A stretch of 57,183 bases of DNA from JAVBPA01 sp031549925. Its GTDB lineage: Bacteria; Bacillota; Clostridia; Oscillospirales; CAG-272. The stretch lies in assembly GCA_031549925.1 (NCBI GenBank), contig JAVBPA010000068.1, positions 1 through 57,183 on the forward strand, written 5' to 3'. A program made the position numbers and the translations under genes. Under the pieces are notes generated by a model. The model was not told the DNA's origin and ran no database searches. It saw only the letters and a program-made list of their open reading frames with translations. Every line of letters begins with the position of its first letter. Position 1 is the stretch's first letter. Below are positions 42,854 to 51,712 of this stretch, piece after piece.

Positions 42854-44824
42854 ATGAAACGCAGCATTACATATGAACAATATTTGGATAAAGTTTGCGG
42901 GTGCTTTTTAGGAAAAACCGTATTGGGGACAGTCGGAGCTCCGTATGAAGGTGTTAAAATGCCTCTGGATGAAAAATTACGTCCGGAAATGTTTGATGCT
43001 ATGATACCTAACGACGATTTGGATTTGCAGATACTTTGGCTTGACGCGGTTGAAATGTACGGACCTGATTTTACATCGGAACAGCTTCTTGACCGTTTTG
43101 TAAATTATTGCGATTATTCTCCCGGAGAATACGCTGTTATGCGTAAAAATTTTTCGAAAAGGATTATGCCGCCCTATTCCGGAAGTTTTTGCAATGACTT
43201 CTACCGCGAAGGTATGGGATGCCCGATAAGATCGGAAATATGGGCTTGCCTTGCAGCCGGCAACATGGATCTGGCAGCCGAATTTTCATCCAGAGACGGA
43301 ATTTTGGATCACTCCGGTGAATCGGTTCAGGCTGAAAGATTTTTTGCCGCTTTTGAAGCCGAAGCTTTTTTCTGTTCGGATGTTTGGGAAATAACAGAAC
43401 GCGCTTCCGCCGTTATCGAACCGGATTCGCGCTTCAAATCACTGCTTTGCCAAACAGTTGAGCTTTGTAAAAGATACGGTGATATCAAAAAAGTATTCAG
43501 TAAAATAATGTTCGCCTGGGGTCATCCCGACTGCACAAATATGTATCAGAATATGGCTATTACCATGGCTGCTCTTTTGCTCGGGGATTTGAATCCTGAA
43601 AAAACAGCTATATTGGCTTTAAATTGCGGGTTTGATACCGATTGTACTTTAGCTTCCGCCGGAGCGGCGCTTGGTATAATTGTCGGAGCCGAAGCATTGA
43701 AAGCCGGACTCGGTATCGGGGATATAAAATATACGCTCGGTGTAAAAAGCAAAAGACGCTCTGACAGCGTTCTTGATTTGGCGGAAGATATAGCAATGCT
43801 CGGTTTGAATTTTACTCAAAGCATTAACGGTAAGCTCGATATTGTTTCTCTTCCGAAGGATTTGAAAATACCTGAGTTTAATTTTATCAAAAATACTTCG
43901 CCTTTATTATTAAAAGTTGATTATGAAAACAAAATGCCGTCTATCGGATTCGGAGAAGACAGAGATGTATATATAACCGCTGAAAATTTATCCGGCGACG
44001 AACTTGATTTTGATTTGTCGTATGATGTGCCGGCGCCTCTTATATTTAAAGAAAAACCTATTGAAAAAATAAAAATCAAGCCGTTTTCAAGGGTTATTTT
44101 CACTTTGTCGTTTACCGTTCCCTGCGATGCAGAAAGCTTAAATGAGAAAAATATCATAACGGTAAAAGCTTTAGGCAAAACGGAAACGGAATTAAAATTC
44201 GGTATTTCGGGAGCCTCTGCCTGGAGTGTTACGGGTCCGATATGGCTAACCGATCCCGTTTGCTCAAGTGAACTGCTTCGGGGAAAACCAAACTACTGGG
44301 CTTTAATGGCTGATTCTAAAACGACAGGAAACGATGTTGATAAAGTACGCCAGTTTCATTTGAATTTTTATCCCGATACCGAAACGGAATTCCTCGGAGA
44401 GAATGAGCTTTTCGCACCTTATGCGGAAGACAAGGGGAATTATGAAACAAGACTTCGTAATATTCATGAGGACAGTTTTTGCATAAACGATTTCTTCGGC
44501 TTTCACGGTCCGTGTATCGTTTATATGGCAAGACAGATAACCGCTCCGGAAGATATGAATGTTTGTGTGCAGCTCGGACATACTTCTCCGTATTCTCTGT
44601 ATTTAAACGGAGAAATTGTAAGCCGCAGAGATTATTGCGATACATGGACAAGCGAAAACGTTCACGTAAGTAAAATTCCGTTGAAAAAGGGAATCAATAA
44701 CCTCGTGTTCCGAATAACCCGTGTTAACTCCGATGCTAAATACAATCTGATATTTTCAAAGGGAGAAACCTGTGCCGAACATTATACCTGTTTCGGAAGC
44801 ATAAATCCGCGCTTTTTCAAATAA
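42854..44824 (+). CDS. ADP-ribosylglycohydrolase-fold protein with C-terminal beta domain
   Basis: A 656-residue cytoplasmic-looking protein with an N-terminal ADP-ribosylglycohydrolase fold (about 1-310). Visible features are GCFLGKTVLGTVGAPYEG, the metal-site region PNDDLDLQ and the later GFDTDCTLASAGAALG, the usual second metal motif. Residues after 350 are beta-rich and end in a domain with SPYSLYLNGEIVSRRD and LKKGINNLVFRITRV, resembling a galactose-binding sheet. There is no signal peptide. AAAGGAG precedes the ATG. It sits amid glycan genes, and related proteins often occur in such clusters, so a glycoside or sugar amide may be the substrate rather than ADP-ribose. Confidence 0.82.
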   Translation: MKRSITYEQYLDKVCGCFLGKTVLGTVGAPYEGVKMPLDEKLRPEMFDAMIPNDDLDLQILWLDAVEMYGPDFTSEQLLDRFVNYCDYSPGEYAVMRKNFSKRIMPPYSGSFCNDFYREGMGCPIRSEIWACLAAGNMDLAAEFSSRDGILDHSGESVQAERFFAAFEAEAFFCSDVWEITERASAVIEPDSRFKSLLCQTVELCKRYGDIKKVFSKIMFAWGHPDCTNMYQNMAITMAALLLGDLNPEKTAILALNCGFDTDCTLASAGAALGIIVGAEALKAGLGIGDIKYTLGVKSKRRSDSVLDLAEDIAMLGLNFTQSINGKLDIVSLPKDLKIPEFNFIKNTSPLLLKVDYENKMPSIGFGEDRDVYITAENLSGDELDFDLSYDVPAPLIFKEKPIEKIKIKPFSRVIFTLSFTVPCDAESLNEKNIITVKALGKTETELKFGISGASAWSVTGPIWLTDPVCSSELLRGKPNYWALMADSKTTGNDVDKVRQFHLNFYPDTETEFLGENELFAPYAEDKGNYETRLRNIHEDSFCINDFFGFHGPCIVYMARQITAPEDMNVCVQLGHTSPYSLYLNGEIVSRRDYCDTWTSENVHVSKIPLKKGINNLVFRITRVNSDAKYNLIFSKGETCAEHYTCFGSINPRFFK

Positions 44825-44834
44825 AAACTGATTT

Positions 44835-45758
44835 CTATGATAATTCGGCAGTTTTTACATCGGAGTTTATCTGTGCGATTAAATCTTTGACGGAATTAAA
44901 TTTTATTTCGGGTCTGATAAATGAAATAAAATTTATTTTTGCGTATTTTTCGTGCAAATCTTCTGTTCCGCCGTAATTTATAATATGCGTTTCAAGCGTT
45001 ATTGCGCCGTTGTTATCAACCGTGGGGCGTATACCGATGTTTGAAACGCTTTTATATTCTGTTCCGTCAATTACGGTGCGGGTTATATAAACCCCGCGCG
45101 CCGGTATGATTCTTTTATCTTCAAAATGTTGATTAATAGTCGGAATACCTATCTGATGACCGATTCCGCGCCCCGAAACAATTTTTCCGTAAATCGAATA
45201 GGGATGTCCCAGCAATAGCCCGGCGCGCCGCATGTCCCCTGTTTCAAGCAATTTTCTTATAAGGGAAGAGCTAACTGTTGTATCTTCAATTTTTATATCA
45301 TCCACCGCTATAGCGGTTCTTCCGAACAACTGCATTTGTTCCCGCAATGTTTCAAAATTACCTGTTCTTCCATGACCGTACCGGAAGCTGCCGCCGGAAA
45401 CTGCCGCGGCGCAGTTAAGCTTATCTATCAATATATCACGGACAAAATTTTCGTGGGATAAATGAGATATGTTTTCAAAATCTTCCGAGGCTATATAATC
45501 GGGTTTAAATGTTTTTGCTATATAATCTATTTTTTCTTCCGCAGACCAAATATGGAACGCACCTTTCAGCGGAGCATTTCTTAAATTCCAAACTATACAT
45601 GCGAGATTATTTTCTGCGGCATAAGACACGGTACGCGTTATTACCTCGGCATGACCCAAGTGAACTCCGTCAAACATTCCGAGGGCAACCGCGCTGCCTT
45701 TTTTTTCTGTTCCGCCGTCAAAAAATAAATCTTTTGAATTTATTTTTATTATTTCCAT
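44835..45758 (-). CDS. ribF: bifunctional riboflavin kinase/FAD synthetase
   Basis: Makes FMN from riboflavin and ATP, then FAD. The 307-residue protein has an N-terminal nucleotidyltransferase domain with GMFDGVHLGHAEVI (HxGH motif) and the middle SSSLIRKLLETGDM. The C-terminal riboflavin kinase domain has GRGIGHQIGIPTINQ (the kinase Thr-Asn is in the variant PTIN) and NIGIRPTVDN. The upstream ribosome site is weak. It converges on the ADP-ribosylglycohydrolase gene with a 10-base gap and is a housekeeping gene inside an accessory region. Confidence 0.95.
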   Translation of the reverse strand: MEIIKINSKDLFFDGGTEKKGSAVALGMFDGVHLGHAEVITRTVSYAAENNLACIVWNLRNAPLKGAFHIWSAEEKIDYIAKTFKPDYIASEDFENISHLSHENFVRDILIDKLNCAAAVSGGSFRYGHGRTGNFETLREQMQLFGRTAIAVDDIKIEDTTVSSSLIRKLLETGDMRRAGLLLGHPYSIYGKIVSGRGIGHQIGIPTINQHFEDKRIIPARGVYITRTVIDGTEYKSVSNIGIRPTVDNNGAITLETHIINYGGTEDLHEKYAKINFISFIRPEIKFNSVKDLIAQINSDVKTAELS

Positions 45759-45879
45759 GTTTTTATTATATAAGAGCCTGACAAAAAAATCAAGTATTCA
45801 TGAACTTATATGTCACTGATTTATAAATTATACGCATTTTATAATCCCCTCCGTTTTATAACATAAAAATAATTAAAAT

Positions 45880-45911
45880 CATCCCCTGATAAATTTATAT
45901 ATCAGAGGATG
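45880..45911 (-). terminator. intrinsic terminator of the second solute-binding gene
   Basis: CATCC-CTGATA pairs with TATCAG-GGATG with one mismatch. On the minus strand the stem is followed by ATTTTAATTATTTTT, and it lies about 95 bases after the stop at 46006. The heptamer array begins at its last base. Confidence 0.65.
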
Positions 45912-45966
45912 TATCAAGTATCGAGTATCAAGTATCGAGTATCAAGAATCGAGAATTAAGAATCAA
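45911..45966 (-). repeat. GTATCAA heptanucleotide tandem array
   Basis: Eight consecutive seven-base units on the plus strand: GTATCAA, GTATCGA, GTATCAA, GTATCGA, GTATCAA, GAATCGA, GAATTAA and GAATCAA. GTATCAA is the reverse complement of the TTGATAC unit at 10344. The array lies just downstream of the solute-binding gene stop. Confidence 0.85.
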
Positions 45967-46005
45967 AAATAAAATTATGATGTCCTATCATTTAAAGTTA
46001 AAAAT

Positions 46006-47472
46006 TTATTGAGCGTTAAGCCATGCTGTTACTGTTTTATCCATAGCTTTTAAAGCGCTTTTTTCAACTTTGGCGTAGTTTGAAGCAAACTCCGTATTTC
46101 CTTTATTGAGACAATTGCGGAATGCGGTGAAAAGGTTGCCCCAGTTGTATATGTAACCAATATCATAATTACGTGTTTTTAAGATTATATCAAGCATACC
46201 GGACGATTCTTCGTCGCGCATGAATTTTCCTTCAAGACATATTTCGTAATATGCTTTCTGAAGTGTTGATTTTGATTTTGCCGCCATAGCTTCAAGCATA
46301 AAACCGGTCATTTCAAGCTTGTTATTTGTTATCGGCACACTCATCATAGCGGCTGTTACGTTTACATAGTGGTTATATGATTCCTGTGATTCATCAAGCT
46401 TCGGGAACGGAATGACACCGAAATCAATTTCCATGGCACGCAGACGTATAATGCACTGCATAACTTCACCGTAGAAGAGTGAACGTCCGCTTTCAAAAAC
46501 CGGCTGCATTTGTGTCGTAGGGGAAAGCGCCTGAATAGAACCGTTTACGACTAGTTCTTTGTTTGCAATCAATGAGTTCGCTTTTTCTATAACAGTTACG
46601 ACGCGTTCGCCGTTCATATTGAGATAGGGCATATCGTCGCTGTCTTTTGCAATTATATTACAGCCTGAACCGAAGAAAAATCCTTCGCAGGAGGACTCAT
46701 GGGTTACAAAACCGTATTGGTCAGTATCCCATTTCCATTTTCCGTCTCCGTCAAGATCTTTTGATACATCAACGGACATTTCAGTCATTTTGTCAATAGT
46801 CCATTTATTTTCTGCTACAAGTTCATACGGAACATCGAGTGTGAAATCTATTATTAAATCTTTGTTAAACATTAAAATCCAAGTAGCATCGTTAGCCATA
46901 ATCGACAAATCTCCCGTACAGAAGAAAAGGAGGTTGTTGATTGACATTTGACTGACTGATCTCTGATCCCACCAATTTCGGCTGAGATCAATATGGTCGA
47001 TATCAAAAAGGTTCAATAAATAACCCTGCGAAGCGAGAGAAGCGCTTTCGGATGTATTTGCCATACAAACATCATAGTCGGGGCTGTTTGCCGCAAAGGA
47101 TTTTTTTGCCGTAGCTCCGACGTCGCTTGCACCGTATTCGCGTATTTTAACTTCGTATTTTTCTTCAAGATAAAGATTACGATTAAAAACCGCATCATTT
47201 ACAGGTTCGCTGTTTTGTACTTCAACATAGATATCCTGGCTTTGCCATTCAACGAAAGAAGGTCCTCTTACAAGGAACATCAATTGTTCGCCTTCAAAAG
47301 TTAAATCAGGCAGATTAGGCTGGGGTTCCGTTGTTTCTGTCGGTTCGGTGTTTGCTGTTACGTCGCTTGACATGTCGTCGGATGATCCCGCATCCTTTTT
47401 TTCCGCGCAGCCTGCCGCCAGTGCTGTCAGAATGAACAGAACAAGGATAGTTGATAGAATACGCTTTGTCAT
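46006..47472 (-). CDS. extracellular solute-binding lipoprotein (orphan)
   Basis: A 488-residue lipoprotein whose signal peptide ends in the lipobox LAAGC, followed by a Thr/Ser/Glu-rich spacer. LPDLTFEGEQLMFLV and EPVNDAVFNRNLYLEEKY match the pattern of the lipoprotein at 41269. The C-terminus has TVTAWLNAQ. It is a carbohydrate-type binding protein by resemblance, with no permease near. Its gene is followed by a terminator and a heptamer array. The pectate-lyase-like gene lies upstream on the same strand, 465 bases away. Confidence 0.85.
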   Translation of the reverse strand: MTKRILSTILVLFILTALAAGCAEKKDAGSSDDMSSDVTANTEPTETTEPQPNLPDLTFEGEQLMFLVRGPSFVEWQSQDIYVEVQNSEPVNDAVFNRNLYLEEKYEVKIREYGASDVGATAKKSFAANSPDYDVCMANTSESASLASQGYLLNLFDIDHIDLSRNWWDQRSVSQMSINNLLFFCTGDLSIMANDATWILMFNKDLIIDFTLDVPYELVAENKWTIDKMTEMSVDVSKDLDGDGKWKWDTDQYGFVTHESSCEGFFFGSGCNIIAKDSDDMPYLNMNGERVVTVIEKANSLIANKELVVNGSIQALSPTTQMQPVFESGRSLFYGEVMQCIIRLRAMEIDFGVIPFPKLDESQESYNHYVNVTAAMMSVPITNNKLEMTGFMLEAMAAKSKSTLQKAYYEICLEGKFMRDEESSGMLDIILKTRNYDIGYIYNWGNLFTAFRNCLNKGNTEFASNYAKVEKSALKAMDKTVTAWLNAQ

Positions 47473-47937
47473 TTGCTAATCCTCCAAAAAAATGGTATAT
47501 ATATTTTTGCAAATAAACTATTTAAATAATTATAAAAAGAATTAACCGTTAATCATAATATTGTCAAAATAAGAATTGGTTATTGTTCCGATTGAATATA
47601 TACACATAAAATTTATGGATGTATAATTCTGATAATTTCCGGTTTTCTGCGCTGATGATAAGAGAATTCCCCTAAAAAAATCCGGTTATTGTTTAACATA
47701 TAATTGTGAAAAGGCTAAAAATATTCGTTTTGCATCGCATTTTCCGCTTGACTTGAGTTCGATATAACCTTTGTAACCGTTTCATTTAAATTTTTTTTGC
47801 GTATAACTATAAAGTCATCATTCCTTCCCCCGCATATTTAGTTATATTTGCCGAATCGGATTTTTTTCAAACAATCCTCCTCTTTAATAATTTTGTTTAA
47901 ATCTTAAATTTAAGAAGATATATCCAGAAAAAAATAT
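47473..47937. other. 465-base intergenic stretch
   Basis: It lies between the pectate-lyase-like gene and the solute-binding gene on the minus strand. It includes an AGAGGAGG site at 47876-47883 before a short interrupted frame (47715-47870). On the minus strand TGAAACGGTTACA, an imperfect cre-like sequence, lies near 47780. The rest (47473-47710) shows no gene. Confidence 0.55.
47715..47870 (-). pseudogene. possible small gene interrupted by an in-frame stop
   Basis: On the minus strand a TTG start lies five bases after GGAGG. Ten codons (LKKIRFGKYN) end at TAA, but the same frame continues ICGGRNDDFIVIRKK and NLNETVTKVISNSSQ up to a TAG at 47715. A 51-codon frame with one stop and a strong ribosome site may be a decayed gene, or a short leader peptide followed by chance. 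I do not recognise it. Confidence 0.3.
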
Positions 47938-49962
47938 TTATAAAATGATATCTTCGCTTTTTTCGAGTATGGCAATAGTGTTTATAATTTTAATTTCAGC
48001 GCCTGAACTTTTATACCATATCCCGTTATAACGCATTACATTTATAGCACCGAAAGACCCTGAGGTAATCTCAATCATCGGCTCATTTAACCCTATATTG
48101 TCAGCCCCTATATTTATCGCCGAAACATTTTTTGATTTTTCGGAGCAAATTAATGTTTTAACTCCGTATGCGAACGTGTTTGTTATAACCTCGTTTTCAG
48201 AATCGCAAAGATGTATAAGAGTTGATTTGAGACGTGTAACCGGATCAAAAAGCACTTTGAAAACATCGTCTCCCAAAAGCCAGTTTTCGAGCTGTAAACC
48301 GTTTCTTGATATAACTGTTCCGTTTTGCAGGCATCCTTCGATATAACCGTTTTTACCTCCGGCGGAAATTGCGTTTTTATAACAGCAAGTAACAAAACGG
48401 CTTATTATATGTCTGTCGCAGCTCTTAAAATCGATTCCGTAATATCCCGCTGATATACTGCAATTTACGCAATACACGCCTGAAGCTTTTCCTCTGATAC
48501 AGTACGGATAAGGGTTAATATCATGCGGGCTGTTTTTGTGGTATACTACCCTTATTCCGTTTATTCCGGAATTTTCTCCCCCTAAAGTTATTGCCGCTTC
48601 ATCTTCTTCCGGATTTTTGCTGCCCGCGCCGAAGCTTGTAAGTAAAACCGTTCCGCCGCTGTTTCCCCCCTGATCACGCTGAGCCGTACTCGATGAACCG
48701 CGAAGTTCCACCCCCGCGGGAACTTTTATTGCGCCCCCCAAATAATATATTCCGGCAGGAACATAAACTACTCCTCCGGTTTTGCCCGCTTCTGTCAATA
48801 ACAAATTTAAAATTTCCGTTATATCTGTTTCTTTATTAAAATCCGCAGTTATAACTCTGTCCGCCGGCTTTGTGTATACCGGACGATTTTTTATCAGTTC
48901 CCGCAGTCCCGGAATTTCGTTATCGCTTAATGTGACACCGGTTAAGCTTCCGGACGAAAACAAACCGGAAATTTTAACTGTTCCGGCTGTATTGTTTTTT
49001 ACGGCAAAATTATCGGCTTTTATATTTGCTTCCGCTATAACCATTCCCCATCTTTCGTCAATGGAATCGATTATAACTCCGTCAGTGCAGTTTGATATGT
49101 AAAGTCCCGCTATACTTCCGGCAAATTCGATGCGCTTTCCTTTTACGATATTGACTGCGGTGCGGCAGCCCGAAACGGAAAGCGATAAAAATTCCGTCCA
49201 TTCAAGATCGCCTAGAATAAAAGCGGTCGTGTTTGCTTTTGTATATTTTTCTATTTCAGAATAGGAGGGAACGGGAGACGATACTTTTCCCTTATATAAA
49301 GCCCAATAGGCGGGGGAAATATCGACATTCATCCATGTTCCGACATCCGCCTGATTGTAAGCTTCAGCCGCGCAATACAAAAATGTTCCGCGGAAGTTAT
49401 CAATTGTAAGCATTTCGTGGGCATTGTTATTGTCGGTACATGCCGCGATACCCCGGTATCCGTTTATTACCGTGACATTTTTGATGGTTTGAAGCATATA
49501 ACGGTCGCCGATTCCGTCAGCGTAAAAAACACACGGATAAGGTTTTACATCGGATAAGTCCTGATTCGGATAATAGATTGTCAAACCCAAAACCCCGCCT
49601 GAGCCGCCTAAATTAATAAGAGCTGGTAAATTTGAATCGATACTTTCCACATCGGCACATATAACCGTTCCGGGTTCGTTGCAATTTGCCGCATCGGGAC
49701 AAAAATCCCCTCTCAATGTTACAAACGAAGGAATAGATATAGTTTTTGTTATCCGATAATAACCGCAGGGAAGCCAAACTGTTCCTCCGCGGAGCTTGGC
49801 GCACTCGTCAAGAGCTGCCTGAATAGCGTCGGATGAATCGGAATTTCCGGTCGGGTCGGCATAATAAGGCGCGGAAGAAGCGTCGATATCCGCTATAATC
49901 ACATCGTCTGTATAGTGAAACGCTTTAACGGTTGGAATATCAATTATTTCAAATTTAAGCAT
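47938..49962 (-). CDS. double right-handed beta-helix protein (pectate lyase 3-like)
   Basis: A 674-residue protein with two beta-helix halves. ADPTGNSDSSDAIQAALDEC then GGTVWLPCGYYRIT (about 35-75) opens the first, and TDITEILNLLLTEAG then GGVVYVPAGIYYLGG (about 370-410) opens a second. This is the pectate_lyase_3/GH28-like start pattern twice, with a long helix after each. The start chosen is the ATG at 49962 (MLKFEII), which has AGGGGGT five bases upstream; an earlier ATG at 49998 does not. No signal peptide is seen, so it may act inside the cell. A polysaccharide lyase or GH role is inferred from fold; catalytic residues are not identified. Confidence 0.75.
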   Translation of the reverse strand: MLKFEIIDIPTVKAFHYTDDVIIADIDASSAPYYADPTGNSDSSDAIQAALDECAKLRGGTVWLPCGYYRITKTISIPSFVTLRGDFCPDAANCNEPGTVICADVESIDSNLPALINLGGSGGVLGLTIYYPNQDLSDVKPYPCVFYADGIGDRYMLQTIKNVTVINGYRGIAACTDNNNAHEMLTIDNFRGTFLYCAAEAYNQADVGTWMNVDISPAYWALYKGKVSSPVPSYSEIEKYTKANTTAFILGDLEWTEFLSLSVSGCRTAVNIVKGKRIEFAGSIAGLYISNCTDGVIIDSIDERWGMVIAEANIKADNFAVKNNTAGTVKISGLFSSGSLTGVTLSDNEIPGLRELIKNRPVYTKPADRVITADFNKETDITEILNLLLTEAGKTGGVVYVPAGIYYLGGAIKVPAGVELRGSSSTAQRDQGGNSGGTVLLTSFGAGSKNPEEDEAAITLGGENSGINGIRVVYHKNSPHDINPYPYCIRGKASGVYCVNCSISAGYYGIDFKSCDRHIISRFVTCCYKNAISAGGKNGYIEGCLQNGTVISRNGLQLENWLLGDDVFKVLFDPVTRLKSTLIHLCDSENEVITNTFAYGVKTLICSEKSKNVSAINIGADNIGLNEPMIEITSGSFGAINVMRYNGIWYKSSGAEIKIINTIAILEKSEDIIL

Positions 49963-50361
49963 TTCATACCCCCTCGGCATGTTATATCTGTATTGCAAAA
50001 GTGCACGGAAAATTAATATTTTGCGGCTTCAAAAAACAGATATCGCTTCCGCAAAAACCGAATTTATTAAATTTTTATATCTCGCTGTAATAATCAATGT
50101 GAACGAAATTTTTTTCGCGGATGCGCTTGTATACGAGCTTGGAGGAGGATCCGGTTGGAATTTACATGAAATATCAAAAAAACTGTTATTTTTCATCGCT
50201 GCATTTGATTATTAAATATTAACATATGTTTCACCGTTTGTCAATGATTTTGTTAATATATACAGAAGTTTTAAAATTGTCAACCTAAAAATCTGTCAAT
50301 ATTATGCATGTAAGAAAAACATTTTACTTTTTGAAATAAAAATTAACAGATTAAATAATAA
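49963..50361. other. 399-base intergenic stretch with coding-like composition
   Basis: It contains the upstream region of the pectate-lyase-like gene. A plus frame (49979-50215, 78 codons) and a minus frame (50029-50196, starting MKNNSFFDIS) both stay open over the G+C-richer segment 50110-50160. Neither has a good ribosome site or recognised domain. It may be a gene remnant, but I call no gene. Confidence 0.45.
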
Positions 50362-51513
50362 TTAACGTCGGTTTTTGTAATATGATAATCCCTGTGCCAT
50401 TGCTTTTAAATTTTCCGTGCTTACCCCGGGAACTACGGAGCTTGTAGCGCCCAGCACAAGAGATGAACAGCCTTTGTTTTCAACCAAAAATTTTAATTCG
50501 TTTCTGATATCGTCAGGTGTTCCGAACGGCAGAGTTTGTGTGACAGACGAGCCCGCCCAAATAAAAAGCGGTTTTCCGTACTTTGATTTCATTTTACATA
50601 TCTTTATATAGTCCATTCCGTCCTCGTACTGAAACCCCTGAAATCCCTGAATCCCGATATCGAGCAGATAAGGTATCATTTGCATAAGATTTCCGTCACA
50701 GTGCCAGATTAATTTCAGTTCGGGTTTAATAAGCGGACAAAGACACTCGGCGAGATAAGGAAACCATATCTTTTCAAGACTTTTTATATTGACAAGAGTT
50801 CCCCTTGAATCTGTCATATCGTGATCAAGACGGTTCAGCGGAGGAAGTGAGTATCGTTCGTATGCGATAGCCGCAGCCATGTTGTTTTTATAAGCCAGTT
50901 TTGCTTGAAGCGAAAAATCACGTTCCATTACATCCGGATACATAGCATAAGCGGCAAAATAATTTTCATATCCGTATGTAAAATATCTAAGGCAGGGAAA
51001 AGCTATTGAAGCGTAACCGGTTTTAAAAATATTGCTTCCGATATCATGAGCTGTATTATATTCATCCTCTCCGATTTGCCTGACCCTTGCTTCAATATCA
51101 AAGTTTTGCGCGGCGGAACGCAGCCATGGAAAAACAAACCGTTCCAAATGTTCGCAGACATCTTCAGGTTCATTTATTTCAATTCCGTCAACCGTTACGT
51201 ACGATATTCCGGTAGTGGGGGAATGTGCTCCTCCATCATAACCGGATTCTCCCATTGACAGAGGATTTGTCGGTATCCATTGGTCGATAAATGTAACTCC
51301 CAGATTTTCCTGAGCTGATCTGTAAACGGCAACCGGATCATCTTTGTATTTTTTGTCAAGAGAAGAAAAATATTCTATTTTGGAATGTTCCATTATATTT
51401 AACATTCCGACAGGAAACCCATGCTGCTCCTCTCCGTTTATCGCGGCGGTCATTGACGGATAACGGGAAGATTCCGATACAAAAAAGGCGCGTATTTCTT
51501 TATCGTCCGGCAT
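50362..51513 (-). CDS. UroD-like (uroporphyrinogen decarboxylase fold) protein
   Basis: A 383-residue TIM-barrel protein of the UroD/corrinoid methyltransferase superfamily. LIWHCDGNLMQMIPYLLDIG is the position of the family's metal or substrate His region, and VENKGCSSLVLGATSSVVPGV lies at the C-terminal barrel end. It differs in sequence from the copies at 30.8 and 55.7 kb, so the three are not recent duplicates. No corrinoid protein gene is near. A TTGACT-17-TATTAT promoter lies upstream. A role in glycan modification is a guess from its neighbours. Confidence 0.82.
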   Translation of the reverse strand: MPDDKEIRAFFVSESSRYPSMTAAINGEEQHGFPVGMLNIMEHSKIEYFSSLDKKYKDDPVAVYRSAQENLGVTFIDQWIPTNPLSMGESGYDGGAHSPTTGISYVTVDGIEINEPEDVCEHLERFVFPWLRSAAQNFDIEARVRQIGEDEYNTAHDIGSNIFKTGYASIAFPCLRYFTYGYENYFAAYAMYPDVMERDFSLQAKLAYKNNMAAAIAYERYSLPPLNRLDHDMTDSRGTLVNIKSLEKIWFPYLAECLCPLIKPELKLIWHCDGNLMQMIPYLLDIGIQGFQGFQYEDGMDYIKICKMKSKYGKPLFIWAGSSVTQTLPFGTPDDIRNELKFLVENKGCSSLVLGATSSVVPGVSTENLKAMAQGLSYYKNRR

Positions 51514-51555
51514 AAATAAACCTCACATTATATAATAAAGTGCGAAATATAAAAA

Positions 51556-51584
51556 ATAATAGCATATTAATATTTATCAGTCAA
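51556..51584 (-). promoter_or_regulatory. promoter of the second UroD-like gene
   Basis: On the minus strand TTGACT and TATTAT are separated by 17 bases, about 43 bases before the ATG. A TTGACA for the divergent GH106-like gene is at 51633 with a poor -10. Confidence 0.6.
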
Positions 51585-51712
51585 TATTTATACTAAACTG
51601 GCTTAAAAGATTTATTTATATTCCGATATTCATTGACAAACGGCGGGGTTTATGTAAAAATCAATATATAAAAAACGATTTATTAAAACAATATACAAAC
51701 GGAGTTGCTTTT

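Noticed and set aside
47770..47790. Catabolite-response element TGAAACGGTTACA
   Set aside because: It is one base shorter than the usual cre pattern and one arm mismatches; it is far from any start.
49979..50215. 78-codon plus-strand frame
   Set aside because: No ribosome site or family pattern, and an equally open minus-strand frame overlaps it.
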